Shown here: positions 34,262 through 44,829 of the stretch, piece by piece
Position numbering within the stretch: the stretch's first letter is position 1
Layout of the letters: every line of letters starts with the position of its first letter
Assembly (NCBI RefSeq): GCF_047675955.1
Contig: NC_132911.1
Location: 121,101,234-121,165,233, forward strand
Source: Chlorocebus sabaeus
Taxonomy: Eukaryota; Chordata; Mammalia; Primates; Cercopithecidae
Direction of reading: 5' to 3'
Length of the DNA stretch: 64,000 nucleotides
Notes under the pieces: model-generated
What the model was told of the DNA's origin: nothing
Database searches by the model: none
The model's input: the letters and a program-made list of their open reading frames with translations, nothing else
Position numbers and translations under genes: made by a program

Positions 34262-34468
34262 TGCATCTGGCTGCCAGTAACAGAAAGCTGAAATAACAGT
34301 GTTTAAACGAATTAGGTGCTTATTTGCTCACATAATGTGAAGTCCCAAAGTTTAGCAGCCCAGGACTAGTATAATCATTCAATGAAATTGTCAGAAGTCA
34401 AGGCTCCGTCTATCTTCCTGCTTTATCATCCTACAGCACATTTCTGCCTTCAAAGCCACCTTATGGAT
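34262..34468. mobile_element. Old LTR-like repeat, left part
   Basis: 'GCTGCCAGTAACAGAAAGCTG', 'CAAGGCTCCGTCTATCTTCC' and 'TCATCCTACAGCACATTTCTG' follow the order of a common old LTR-like repeat. It is split by the MaLR-like LTR at 34469 and resumes at 34881. Confidence 0.55.
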
Positions 34469-34880
34469 TGTATTAATCAGAGTTCTCCAGAGTAACAGAA
34501 CTAATAGGATATGTATACATATAGAAAGAGATTTATTATAAGAAACTGGTTCATGGGAGGCTGAGAAGTCCCAAGATTTGTAGTCACGAAGCCCAGGAGA
34601 GCTGATGGCGTAGTCTTAGTTCAAAAGTCAGCAGGCTCCAAACCCCAAAAGAGCTGATGTTTCAGTTTGAATCCAAAAGGAGGAAAAGGTCAGTCTTTTG
34701 TTCTATTCTGGCCTTTAGCTGATGGGAGGAGGCCCACACACATTGGGGAATCTCTCAGCCTACCAATTTAAATGTTTGTCTCACCCAGAAACACCATCAC
34801 AGACACACCCAGAATAATGTCCAACTGAATGCATGGGCACCTTGTGGTCCAGTCAAGTTGACAAAACATTAACCATCACA
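34469..34880 (-). mobile_element. LTR-like repeat nested in another repeat
   Basis: Begins TGTATTAATCAGAGTTCTCC and ends 'GTTGACAAAACATTAACCATCACA', i.e. TG...CA ends of a widespread LTR-like family whose minus-strand start is TGTGATGGTTAATG. Contains 'CCCAGAAACACCATCACAGACACACCC'. It interrupts another repeat. The same family occurs again at 43691-44523. Confidence 0.72.
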
Positions 34881-35110
34881 TCAATCCAGTTGGTTGCTAG
34901 AGCTCCAAACCTCAGAACCAATGATCAGATTTCAGGAAGGAGAAATGTATACTAAGGGACACATTTGTCAGTGAGTTAATACACTTTTGAAACCTTATTC
35001 TACTTTTCATGCAACTTCTTGTTGACATATCATTGGCAAGAACCAATTATAATTTAATGGGCACACTTAGCTGAAAAAGAAAGAGCCGGGGAAATATCTT
35101 CTTTAAACTG
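34881..35110. mobile_element. Old LTR-like repeat, right part
   Basis: Continuation of 34262-34468: 'TCATTGGCAAGAACCAATTATAATTTAATGG' matches the family's 'CATTGGCCAGAACTGTGTCACATGG' region in diverged form. Confidence 0.5.
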
Positions 35111-35130
35111 AAATCACTGTCACCCAAATA

Positions 35131-35209
35131 TGAGGTTGGTGCAAAAGTAATTGCGGTTTTTGCCATCCCTTTTAATGAAAAAGTTGCAATTACTTTTGTG
35201 CCAACCTAA
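35131..35209. mobile_element. MADE1 (mariner MITE)
   Basis: A 79-bp near-palindrome: GAGGTTGGTGCAAAAGTAAT at the left and ATTACTTTTGTGCCAACCTAA at the right. It is flanked by TA on both sides (35129-35130 and 35210-35211), the mariner target duplication. MADE1 is the internally deleted, non-autonomous relative of HSMAR1. It is nearly full length. Confidence 0.95.
35131..35209 (+). ncRNA. Candidate miR-548-family hairpin (from MADE1)
   Basis: MADE1 copies are the known source of the primate miR-548 family. The two arms here pair over about 30 bp with a short loop near 35165-35175. The 22 bases at 35143-35164 match, as I remember it, the miR-548c-5p-type mature sequence. The 3' arm has changed bases (GTTGCAATT) compared with a perfect MADE1. 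Whether this copy is transcribed and processed cannot be seen from sequence. Confidence 0.4.
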
Positions 35210-35211
35210 TA

Positions 35212-36205
35212 AAACTGGGGTTCTGTGACTAGTGAAAAAGAGCAAACTAGTGAAAAAAGAGCAAAATTGAAGGGCTACCAGCAATCTCTTCTATAGGGAG
35301 CTAAATTGTGTGAAACTCCAAATTCTTCATGAGGACTTCAGACTAAGAGCAGACATGAAGGTTTCCTTAAAAATAATTAAATGCAAGTTCATGCAGAGGA
35401 AATTTAATAGAGAAGAGCATTTACTGCCCCTCAACATGAAGCAGAGAGTCAAATGGGCACAGAATAATAAATGATTTGACTCCTAAAAACCTCATTATTG
35501 CCTTATGTGTTTCAAAAGCATCTTCATTGATAAAGGGCTTTCATTCAATTTCCAATTAAAATTCTAACGTTCAGAAGCCACTTTAGTCTGAAAGGCAAAG
35601 CACAAATGGTTTGGGATAAAAAGATGTCCCATGTCATGACACATTTCTCAAGAATGACTACAACAGCACCCCCTGGAGTGTGAATGTGACTTTAGTCTTA
35701 CCACATGTATGGCCCAAAGAGTAGAATTCCAAAGCATCTAAGTAAATTGGACCCCCCAGGAGGGATAAGTACTACGTTTAGCTCACTGCCTTCCTCCCTT
35801 TGACAGCCCTTCTCCTTGTTAATAAGCATTTTTTAGGTTCTTAACCTCGCAACAAGCCTTGTTTCTCAGATCACTAATGATTACCCCCACTCTGCAGTGA
35901 CATGCTCAACAAACACTCCATTTCGGATCCTGAAAAACTTGTGAAAACGAAACAACACCAGATTTTCTCACTGACATCACCCTGTTTCTAGTGACAGATC
36001 TGAAATGCCTGTGCATGCTAAATTTGGTGTTAAAAAAAACTTTAGCTGGTGTTCAAACTGTCAGAAACGCTGTGGAGGGCCCTGACTTGTAACAAGATGT
36101 GGCTTATTGTTTTGACAATTCTAGATTTTCCTCCTTCTACGTCCTGCAAGATTTTAAAAACATGGGTGAGATTAGAGTAAAAGATTTTCCATCTTCCCTT
36201 TGGAT
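35212..36205. other. Unassigned unique-looking sequence
   Basis: About 1 kb with no recognised repeat, except a small direct repeat of ACTAGTGAAAAA-AGAGCAAA at 35229-35264. Base composition and the lack of repeat decay make 35400-36090 one of the better candidates for conserved non-coding sequence. No open frame is convincing. Confidence 0.45.
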
Positions 36206-36400
36206 CAACAATTCTCATCCTTTGGGGAACACACCTTTTGCTTTATTCTATTATACACCCTTCCTTTCACCTTCTGAAGACATTTTATGGCAGGAATTTA
36301 TTGTCTCAATTTCAATTAATTTTGTTTTGACAATCTCTTGACACAATTTTATGGTTGAAGACACCCTGGGGTGTGGAAAAACCAAGATTGTGAATTACTG
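36206..36400. mobile_element. hAT-Charlie-type MITE
   Basis: Inverted ends resembling hAT termini: CAACAATTCTCATCCTTTGG at the left and CCAAGATTGTGAATTACTG at the right (compare CAGTGGTTCTCAACCTTT). Length 195 bp, suitable for a MER58-like element. Family assignment is tentative. Confidence 0.6.
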
Positions 36401-36889
36401 CTCCCTTTGTTCAAAGAAAACGAGTTGCCCCTTTATGAGAAGGCCAACATAAAAAAGACTAGAAGGCAGTAATTTGAGACTGCAAATTCTCTAAAAGGAC
36501 TCCAAATTTGTTATTAACTCTGCTTTCCTTAATGGAAAATATAGAAGAGAAAATTGCAACTGATGAAGAATAAATTCCTGAAAACACTTGAAAGGATACT
36601 GGATTTTTTTTATTTTTAAGGGAAATTTTATTCCTTTTTTCATGACAAAAATAAAAGAGAGGAAAAGGAATGTCTCTAAAATTTTTGAAGCATCATGACA
36701 AGGAGATGCTTATATCATTAATCTCAAGGCTCTATGGTGTAGTAAAATTATTTTCAGACTGCCTCTTGGAACCCTTTAGAGAAGCAGAATATGTTAGGGG
36801 ATTTAAGGGAGGGGTCACTATCCTGGAGGCTTGAATGAGAGAATATACACACACAGACACACAGAAACAGAAGGAACACAAAAGTGTGA
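36401..36889. other. Unassigned sequence
   Basis: About 490 bp without a recognised feature; a CA-rich patch lies near 36846-36866. Confidence 0.5.
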
Positions 36890-37030
36890 GTCAAGAAACT
36901 TATTTTATTACTTATTCTTCCATTAACCAGCTTAATAATTATGGGCAAGTCAGTTTTTGTCTGTCAAATGAGAAGGTTAGATGATAATAAAGTCCCTTCA
37001 AGTCCTAAGTTCCATGCTTTTAAGACTTGT
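36890..37030 (+). mobile_element. MIR-family SINE fragment
   Basis: 'ACCAGCTTAATAATTATGGGCAAGTCAG', 'CTGTCAAATGAGAAGGTTAGATGATAATAAAGTCCC' match the sense MIR arrangement. Confidence 0.75.
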
Positions 37031-37554
37031 ATAGTTTCAGGTCTACAGAGAAGAGGGGAAAAACAGGCTTTGGAATTGCAAGAATTATAATGATCTTGGA
37101 TGAAAGCAGGTCATCCTTCATTATAAAACCCTCTTCTGGAATACAGTTAAAGATCAGGTGAAGGGAGGAAAGAAATGAGGATAACTCAATTTATTCTGCC
37201 TGTACCTGAAGAGAATATTGTGACTTTGGAGATGGATGCACTCTTCCTATTTAGCTACATATTGAGATAATATATTCATTTTTGTGTCCCCAATGGAACA
37301 TGCCTGGAGACAAGAATAGAAAGGAGATCACCCAAAAGCATACTCAGCAAAATGCTCCATGCTTCCAGGCCCTGGGGGAAGTCTGGTTAATATTCATGTC
37401 CAAGTGGCCCTGAATCAGGGACACAAGCATAGAAAATTGTCTGTAGAAACCAGTGACCCTCTAACCATAACCAAGTAAAAGAGTTAGGAAGACATTTTCC
37501 CCATAGGCTGGGACAATGCAGAGTACAGGCATTTCTAGAGCAGTTATGTTGCTT
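37031..37554. other. Unassigned sequence
   Basis: About 520 bp without a recognised feature. Confidence 0.5.
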
Positions 37555-37910
37555 TCTTTATTCATCCATTCATTCTACCAGTGAGCATTTGTTAAATGTC
37601 ATGCTCTGTGAGAGACACTGAGGAAATGCAAAAAGGAAAAAGGAATCATGAAGTATCCACACTTTATAGGTGGAGGCATTTTCACAAGCAGAATAACATG
37701 TCAAGTGCAGGGATAGGGAGGAATATGGTTTCCTGGAGTTGCACAAAGAGAATATTCACCATTCAGTTTGCAGTAGGTCATCAGAAGGCTTCCTGAAACA
37801 GCTGATATTTAAAGAAAATCTTAAAGTGAGTAAAAATTAGCTATTGAAAAGACCTGAGAAACTGGAGGCAATATTATCCCAGGAAGAAGAAAAGTGTACA
37901 GGTGAGAATC
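37555..37910 (-). mobile_element. L2 LINE fragment
   Basis: Opens TTTATTCATCCATTCATTC, followed by 'GCATTTGTTAAATGTCATGC' and, further on, 'GGCTTCCTGAAACAGCTG' and 'CCCAGGAAGAAGAAAAG'. This is the antisense L2 order over about 350 bp. Confidence 0.75.
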
Positions 37911-38775
37911 TGCACAGCCAGGCCCGAGGACAGTGGAAGGACTGTTAGTCACGAAACTCCTCCCAGTGATTCATTCTCTGCCTCACCCTCTGTGAGCCAG
38001 GGTGAGGTTAGGATGGATGTGGTGAGTAAGATTGGGTGCCCTAGAGGATTGCTTGCACCTGAACAAGGCAGAAAGCATCTCACCCTTTTCTTTCTCTACC
38101 TGAGGAGTGAAAGTGAATAGGCAAACACATTTCTGAGTGCTGTCACAGCTTTATTTTTCTAAATCCTACTTCTGACAGTCTTCTGCTTAAAACCTAATCA
38201 TCTGGTTTTTCTAGATTTACACAGAATAATGGCTGCCTCTTAACTCAAATTTTTCTAAATATTCACCCAAAACCCAACTGGATAAATAAAAGCAGCAAAT
38301 AAAATGACCCATAATCTATGCTTTCTACATATCTAAGGAACAGAAACACAATCATGTGAGCTTAAAACATTGGCAAGTAGGGAAGTTTTTTAAAAATCCA
38401 GTTTAGGGGAAGAGTAAGGCAGAGACATGAAAGAGTCCAAAAGAAAGAGGAAAGAGGAGCAGGGGCCACCACAGAAATAGGGTAACAGAATCCAAATAGA
38501 ATTCCCTCAAAAAGCTAAATCCCCACCATGCAGTGAAAAATACCAGGAACAAATGTAGAATCTGGTATATCTGAGTACTGGCTAGAAAGAAAAGAAAAGA
38601 AGAAACAAAGGAGAAAAATGAAAGGATTTGCATGTAATCAGGACCCAAAGCAGCAATATTAGAAACCAACATTTCTGCATGGGAATGAAGTAACTTGAGA
38701 AGGAAACATGCCCCATGGGCACTTACTTGGTAGCGAAGGTAAAAATATATATAAAAACAAGAAATTGAGATTTCT
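37911..38775. other. Unassigned sequence
   Basis: About 865 bp with no recognised repeat. A 159-residue minus-strand open frame at 38403-38882 reads His-Thr repeats from the adjacent (TG)n tract and has no domain, so it is not called as a gene. Confidence 0.5.
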
Positions 38776-38843
38776 GGTGTGTGTGCATGTGTGTGTGTGT
38801 GTGTGTGTGTGTGTATGAGAGAGAGAGAGAGAAAGTGAGAGAG
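38776..38843. repeat. Compound (TG)n-(GA)n microsatellite
   Basis: A (GT)n run with one CA interruption switches at about 38815 to a (GA)n run. Likely length-polymorphic. Confidence 0.95.
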
Positions 38844-38949
38844 AATCACGAAACAGAATACACAAAAATTTTCCACACACAAAAATAGCTAAATTAATTA
38901 GAAAAACTGCACTTCACCATACTAAATGGAGAGGGTAGTCTTGAACTAA

Positions 38950-40165
38950 GGAGCTTGACAAGCCTGTCAAAACTTTCACTTTTGTGTTCATACAACTGCT
39001 ATTGCTGGTCCAGAAAATTAGACATTCAAAATAAGTATGAAAAGTAGATAATATCCATACAAAGTTAGACAAAAAAGAAACAAAGTAAGAATTAAAATGT
39101 ACCAGCTGTTAAAAATATTCCCCAAAATGTCAACCATGAAGTAGAACAAAACTGCAACATAAGAGCTCCATTTGAATTAAATATCTGAAAACAAGAATTT
39201 GTATATGTAAAATAAGTATTTCAAATCAGAAAGGTAAAACTCATAGCAAATATGAACAAAAATTAGGAAGATGTAAAATGACTGAACACAGGAAAGAAAT
39301 AGTAGAAAAAATCAAATTCATCCTAGAAGTGAAGACAACATTACAAATTGCCCGAATGAGAAAATATTGGATTGAAATTCAGTAGGAACTATTGAATAGT
39401 CAAGAAAATAAAAATAGGGCAAAGAATAAAAATAATGAAAAGGAAAAAAGGATCAAGGGAAAGTATTTGGCATAGGCAAAACAGATGCAATACACATATA
39501 ATTGGAGTCTCTGGGGGACCAAAACCAAGAAAACAACAACACAACAGAACAACATTTTAGATCATAATCCAATTTTTTTCAGAAATAAAAGACCTATTTG
39601 CATAAATTAAAAGGACCGATGGTGTATAATGTGTAGTGAAAATTGTCCTTATGGTCTGCAAAGCAAAACAACAAAAAAAGCACCACATTATTTATAAAGG
39701 AAACCAAGTTGGCATAAGATTTCCCTACTGCAACATGCAAAGACAGATAACAGTGGAGAAACATTTTCAAAAAACTCAAACAAAGAAACTCGAGCCAAGG
39801 ATTTCATATCCAGCTAAGCTGTCCTTCAAGTATCAAGGTTATAGAAACACATTTTTAAGATATGCAAGAATCTAGGGATACTGCACATGTGCCCTTTACA
39901 AGAAAATCTACTAGAGGACAAATTTGTCCAAAGTGGAGATAACTGAGGAAGCTTTTCTAAAGGCAGAGAAATGAAAAAGAAAGATGAGAGTCAAAGTATG
40001 TAAGTTAAACCTCAGAAACCAAATAGTCAAACACCAACTAAGAAAAAGGAGAATGAAGAACATTTTTCACCTGCTAGTGTATAGGTAACTACTAGAACAC
40101 AAATAAAAGTATTTCTAAGTACAAAACGATGTAAGAAAAAGTAAAACAAAGAAAAGAATAGACAT
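38950..40165 (+). mobile_element. HAL1 (half-L1 LINE)
   Basis: L1-like ORF1 sequence without any ORF2, matching HAL1, a non-autonomous mammalian LINE that carries only an ORF1-like frame. The best-matching stretch is 39700-40050 ('CAAGGATTTCATATCCAGC', 'CTGTCCTTCAAGTATCAAGG', 'CTACTAGAGGACAAATTTG'). The left boundary is approximate. Confidence 0.75.
39636..39875 (+). pseudogene. HAL1 ORF1 remnant, C-terminal part
   Basis: A 79-residue open segment contains LEPRISYPAKLSFKYQGYR, the HAL1/L1 ORF1p C-terminal block (compare 'PRILYPAKLSFK'). Upstream coding sequence is broken. Confidence 0.75.
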
Positions 40166-40169
40166 CAAC

Positions 40170-41580
40170 TGACATGTTGTGGAATACCACCCAAGTCCTC
40201 CTTCACTGTTTGAAAGAAAAGTATAAAAGCCCAGCTCCCCTTTTTACTCCAACTCAGGATGACTGTGAAAGGCCATCTCAGCTCCAGAGATTTCTACGGT
40301 TTTGGCTGAGGCCTTTATTGGGTTTGTATCTCTGCAAAATTTCACTTTCTTCCTTATCCCACTTCCTTTACCTTCCTTCTACAGGTGTTCATCAAAGAGG
40401 ATCTACTAAGATACACCTAGCATGCTAATCTGCATCTCATAGTTTACTTCCTAGAGAATGTAACCAGTGATGGTTGACAAGAAGTGGTCTTGCAGATGCT
40501 AAAATTGAATTTTGGGGCTGGATCTCTTACCGGCTAGCTGGCTGGCAATGAGAACCCCATTACTGATGGTTAATCAAGCATAAAGTAGCAGTGAAAAACT
40601 TTAACTGGAGCAATCTGGGATGGTGTATTGTTTAACAGGAATGCACTAATTGCGCAAGGTACCAGCCATTGGGAAAAAATGAAGGAAATAGAAGCTCTAA
40701 GGACAGTGGAATTGGGAGACCTATTGCTAAACTATTGCTAAGCTTGATGGATGCCCTGGGGAAAGATAACAACATCATCAAATCATAATCAATAATCACC
40801 AAATAAAATCTAATGTGAAAGGCAGAAAGCCTCCTTGGTAGCATAACAAAGACTTTCTAATCACTTGCATCAGAAAGGTAGTGAAAGATAAGGATTGGTT
40901 TTAAGATTTAATAATAAGAGTAACTGGGTTCCAAAGAAGGTTAATCTCTATCATGACAGATGAGATGGCAAAATCTGAGCTGATGAACCTGAAAACCTTG
41001 ATTGCCCTAATTCCACTGAATCCTTTGAGACTACGAAAGTAGCCTACTCCTCCTACTGACCATCAGTACATTCCCTCAACTCTTGGGTAACGGAGTGAGA
41101 AAATCACATTAAACAGAATACACAGAACTCCTCCCCCACATAAAGAGAACAATTGATTAGAGAAACCACTTCACCATTCCAACAGAGGAGGGCAGCCTCT
41201 TCCTGATGTAGGTGTCTCTCCTTTAAACAATCAGCACCCACTCATCTTTCATTATCTCATTTCTTTGTTTTTAAGTCCAAACCTAGAGTTAAGACATAGC
41301 CTAACCCAGCCAGGAGTGTGTTCAGCCTGGAAAAACGTGGAAGGTGACTGCACAGCTGCATGACCTAGTCAACATGTACCAGAAGGAGCTGGAAGAGCAC
41401 ACATGAGACTGATTACAAAAAATATTTTGCCAAGGGCAAAAGAAAAAAAAAAAACTTGGATAAGAGGAATTTATCAGTATGGGAGTATTTAACAGCCTGG
41501 CAAAAAGCCCTGGGAAGATGGTGCAAACACACTGTAAGGATGGCCACTAGAAGTATGAAAAAAGCAATGGCCCCCAATGC
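40170..41580 (+). mobile_element. Decayed ERVL-type LTR end / 5' internal region
   Basis: The stretch 40190-40450 has an LTR-like arrangement: 'TATAAAAGCCCAGCTCC' (TATA-like), then 'GCTAATCTGCATCTCATAGTTTACTTCC' typical of the U5 end of ERVL-group LTRs. After it come leader/gag-like sequence without a usable frame. Identification rests on the collinear gag-like sequence that follows; LTR16/HERV16-like is my best guess. Confidence 0.45.
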
Positions 41581-41587
41581 CACTCTT

Positions 41588-41675
41588 TATTATATTACTA
41601 TTGGGTAAAGGGAAAATGAAAACCAGAATAACAAGTTTTGTAAAAATTAATGATAAAAACACTCATCATGTCAAA
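41588..41675 (+). repeat. 88-bp L1-derived segment, copy A of a direct repeat
   Basis: Identical to 43356-43443 except at five positions. Copy B sits naturally inside L1M ORF2-type sequence, while this copy A lies in ERVL-type internal sequence, so A is the displaced one. The separation is 1768 bp. Confidence 0.93.
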
Positions 41676-42660
41676 CTGAGTGAGAAAGAAATTCCAAAAT
41701 TTTTGTGGCAGGTAGTAGAAGAAGCAATTAAAATAATCAAAGAAGTGGGCATGTTAGAGTGGATATACTACAGAGTGGATATACTAAATAAAGTTAGAAA
41801 ACTCACCAGATAGTGATATTCCATCAGTGAATCCAGGGGATACACTATTTGTCAAAGGGCTAAGGAAGGAGCTGGTGAGAGAGACATCAGTGTCATTGAG
41901 ATGTTCATTAATGCTTGTTAGCCTAGGGCTGACAGCAGAAGATGCCATTCCCAACCTATAGCTCTCTAATAATAATGAGAATGATAAAACTTCAAAACAA
42001 AAGACTAAATAGCAATGTGTGGGCTTCGTCAGCAGCCTGAAGGATGAAGCTATTCTAACAAGTGGTAAGATTGAAGCAGCAGCCAAGAAGAGCTGACATG
42101 GAGAGGGTTATGAAATGGTATTCCTAGGGGCAAAATGGAAGAGTAGCCAATTAGGGAACTGCTCAATGTGTGCAAGCCAAAGAATTTAGTGACAGATCAT
42201 CACAAGACAGATCAGGGGTAAGTTCCCAGCCCCCAATTCCAAACATAAAAGTCATGATTCCATGCCAGTTTCTTGTCCGAATGAGGTTACAAACTCAGAT
42301 CCCATAGACTGGAAGGGAGGATAGGTCCCCGGGAGAAAGGACCCATCAAAACCATGGCAAGGAAAAATGGTAATGATTTCTTCAAATAGTTCTCTTTCCT
42401 TCAAATAGGGATCTATTCCTGGGGAATAGCAAACACTCACACATTTCAAGGACCGTTGCATGTAGGGAGCAAGTAATTATTAATACCCAAGGTATTATTA
42501 TGCCACCTCCACATTAGAGTCCTGGCCCAGGTCCAGCTCACAATGGGTCCACAGGATTCATGGAACCACTTAGCAGTCATTTCTCTAATCTCTGAATGTG
42601 TAATTAAAATAGACATAGTTGGTAGTTTCCACAACCTCCAGATTAGGTCATTGTCCTAGA
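41676..42660 (+). pseudogene. ERVL-type gag/pro remnant
   Basis: The frame around 41700 reads VVEEAIKIIKEVGMLEW and parallels a segment of the second ERVL block (52000-52040 reads KEVKMLEWVYY), which places both in gag of the same virus group. Sequence near 41853-41900 continues gag-like, and 42240-42660 is gag-to-protease-like. Every frame has stops and small deletions. No protein can be produced. Confidence 0.55.
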
Positions 42661-42664
42661 GCGT

Positions 42665-43690
42665 TAGAGTTATCGTAGTGCAGAAAATAAGTGAAATAGA
42701 ATAGAAATACCTGAAAACAAAATGATTCAGAAAGGCAAAAAAGAAATGAGTGGAGCCGATGGACAAAAGTATACTAGCCAAAGGAAATCAAGGAAAAGAG
42801 AGGGTGCATCCTTCTATCATACAAGAATTTATGCTGTAAAGCAAAAACCAAAAAAAAAAGAGAGGCTTTCTTGTACTAAAGGCCATACTTTTCAATGAAG
42901 ACATGACACATATAAATATTTTTATATCAAAAACACAGAAACCACCATAATAAAGCAAAAATTACAACTGATACAGAGAGAAATGAACAGAAGCACACTA
43001 CTTTCAGGAGAATTTAACCCAGCACTTTCAGTCCAAGACAAAGATTAAGTGAACAGAAAATAATATATTGATTATATATTCTTTATATATTTATATTTCT
43101 ATAAATATATATATTTATATATGTATGTATCATTTGCTCCTTGATTAAAAAAATGTAGAACTTCTCAAATGCACCTAAAACATTTATAAACATTGACAAT
43201 ATAGTCATGACTCAAAGAAAGCATAAAATACATTCCACAAAGTAGAAATAATATTAACAACAATCTCTGATCACAAAGTAATAAAACTAGAAATTAATAA
43301 CAAAACCACAAAACAAAACAAAAATTATACCTGGAAATTAGAAAAAAAGAAACACTATTATATTACTCTTGGGTAAAGGAAAAATGAAAACCAGAATAAT
43401 AAGTTTTATAAAAATTAATGATAAAAACACTCATTATGTCAAAATGTGTGGAATACATTTAAATAGTAATAAAAGGGAAAAATTTATAATTGTAGATATT
43501 TTTGTTGATAAAATAAAAAAGAAGAATTACATCCAAAGGAAAAAGGAAAAAATGAAAACAGTTAAGCCAAAGAAAATTAAAGGAAGGAAATAAAAATAAA
43601 ACTGAAATACTAATGAAAGAGAAAACAATAATCAGTAAAAACAATTAATAAAATGCTGAATCTGTGAAAATTAAAACAAAAAAAATGGAC
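42665..43690 (+). mobile_element. L1M fragment (ORF2)
   Basis: Old L1 ORF2 sequence: 'CACAAAGTAATAAAACTAGAAATTAATAAC' and 'AAATAGTAATAAAAGGGAAAAATTTATAA' correspond to the endonuclease-RT spacer of L1. An AT-rich tract (43070-43130) lies inside. The left boundary is approximate. Confidence 0.65.
43356..43443 (+). repeat. 88-bp L1 segment, copy B of a direct repeat
   Basis: Partner of 41588-41675. It lies in its normal L1 ORF2 context: preceded by 'TACCTGGAAATTAG' and followed by the '...TGTGTGGAATAC' region. Confidence 0.93.
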
Positions 43691-43983
43691 AAGTCAACTG
43701 TATTAGTCAGGGATAAACCAAAGAAACAAACCAGTAGGTGATACATATTAAGAGATTTATTTCAGAGAGTTGGCCTATGTAATTGTGGTAGCTGGGTAGG
43801 GATATCCAAAACTCACAGGGCAGGCTGTTAAGAAGGACAGAATGGAATTCTCTTTCAGAGTTGTTATCTGTAGGAAAAATTTTCTCTTCCTTAGGGAAGC
43901 CTCAGTTCTGCTCTTAAGATCTTTGAACTGACTGAATTGAGCCCAAAGATTACTGAGGATAACCTCTCTTACTTAAAGTCAAC
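43691..43983 (-). mobile_element. LTR-like repeat, left part (split)
   Basis: Starts CTGTATTAGTCAGGGAT and contains 'AAGAGATTTATTTCAGAGAG' and 'CTTCCTTAGGGAAGCCTCAG'. Same family as 34469-34880. It is split by the MLT1-like LTR and resumes at 44391. Confidence 0.7.
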
Positions 43984-44390
43984 TGTATTAGTCTTCTCAG
44001 GCTGCCATTAAAAATATATTTATATACCGGAGACTATATGGCTTAAAGAACAGAATTTTATTTTCTCACTGCTCTGGAGGCTGGAAAGTCCAAGGACAAG
44101 GTCCAAAAGAGCTTGGTTTCTAGTAAGGGCTTCCTAGCTTTCAGATGGCTGCCATCTTGCTGTGTCTTCACATGGCAAGGAAAGAGAGAGACAGTGAGAG
44201 GGGATAGAGAAAGAGTCTCTTTGGTGTTTCTTCTTATAAGGACATTGATCCTGTAGAATCAGGGGCCCACCCTTATGACCTCACATAACCTTAATTACTT
44301 CCTCAGAGGCCCCATCTCCAAACACAGGCACTCGGTGTTACGGCTTCAACATATGAATTTTGGTGAGATGTAATCCAGTCCATACCATCA
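43984..44390 (-). mobile_element. MLT1-like (ERVL-MaLR) LTR
   Basis: Antisense MaLR LTR: TGTATTAGTCTTCTCAGGC start, 'CTCACTGCTCTGGAGGCTGG', 'CTTCACATGGCAAGG', 'CTTCTTATAAGGACATTGATCC', 'GGGCCCACCCTTATGACCTC' and an end at 'GTCCATACCATCA'. The outer repeat is GTCAA before and GTTAA after, a near-match target duplication. Confidence 0.82.
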
Positions 44391-44523
44391 GTTAATCATG
44401 GACTTCAATCACATCTACAAGTTATCTTCACAGCAATACCTAGGTTGATGTTTGATTGAATAACAGAAAAACTAAGACTATAAACCTAAACTAAGTTGAC
44501 ACATAAAAGTGACAATCACACCA
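44391..44523 (-). mobile_element. LTR-like repeat, right part
   Basis: Continues 43691-43983: 'TTCAATCACATCTACAAGTTATCTTCACAGC' and a terminal 'AAGTTGACACATAAAAGTGACAATCACA'. Confidence 0.72.
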
Positions 44524-44659
44524 GTAGATAACCAAATTTGATTCCTAAAAACAGGAATAACAGTGAGATTGTAATGTAGCTAGGAAGTCTTGATGTACCC
44601 CATTCAATTTACCAGAATAACCTTCCCACCTAGCCCCTGACAGCCAATAGTTATTTCTA

Positions 44660-44829
44660 CACCAGAGCCATTCTAACTTCAAGGTGCCTAAGAAGCACCT
44701 GGGGATATTGCTAAAATATAGATTCTGATATAGCAGGTGGGATGGTTTGGAGCCTGAGATGCTGCATTTCTAACATGTTGGCAGGTAAAGCTGATGCTGC
44801 TGGTCTAAGGACTCAAGTTTGAAGAGCAA
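44660..44829 (+). mobile_element. MER5A (hAT-Charlie MITE)
   Basis: 'AAGAAGCACCTGGGGATATTGC', 'GGAGCCTGAGATGCTGCATTTCTAACATG' and 'GCTGATGCTGCTGGTC' followed by an 'AAGTTTGAAGAGCA' end match MER5A, which is an MITE of the hAT superfamily, about 190 bp when intact. Confidence 0.88.

Noticed and set aside
38403..38882. 159-residue minus-strand open frame with a His-Thr run
   Set aside because: The run is translation of the (TG)n microsatellite and the rest has no known domain.
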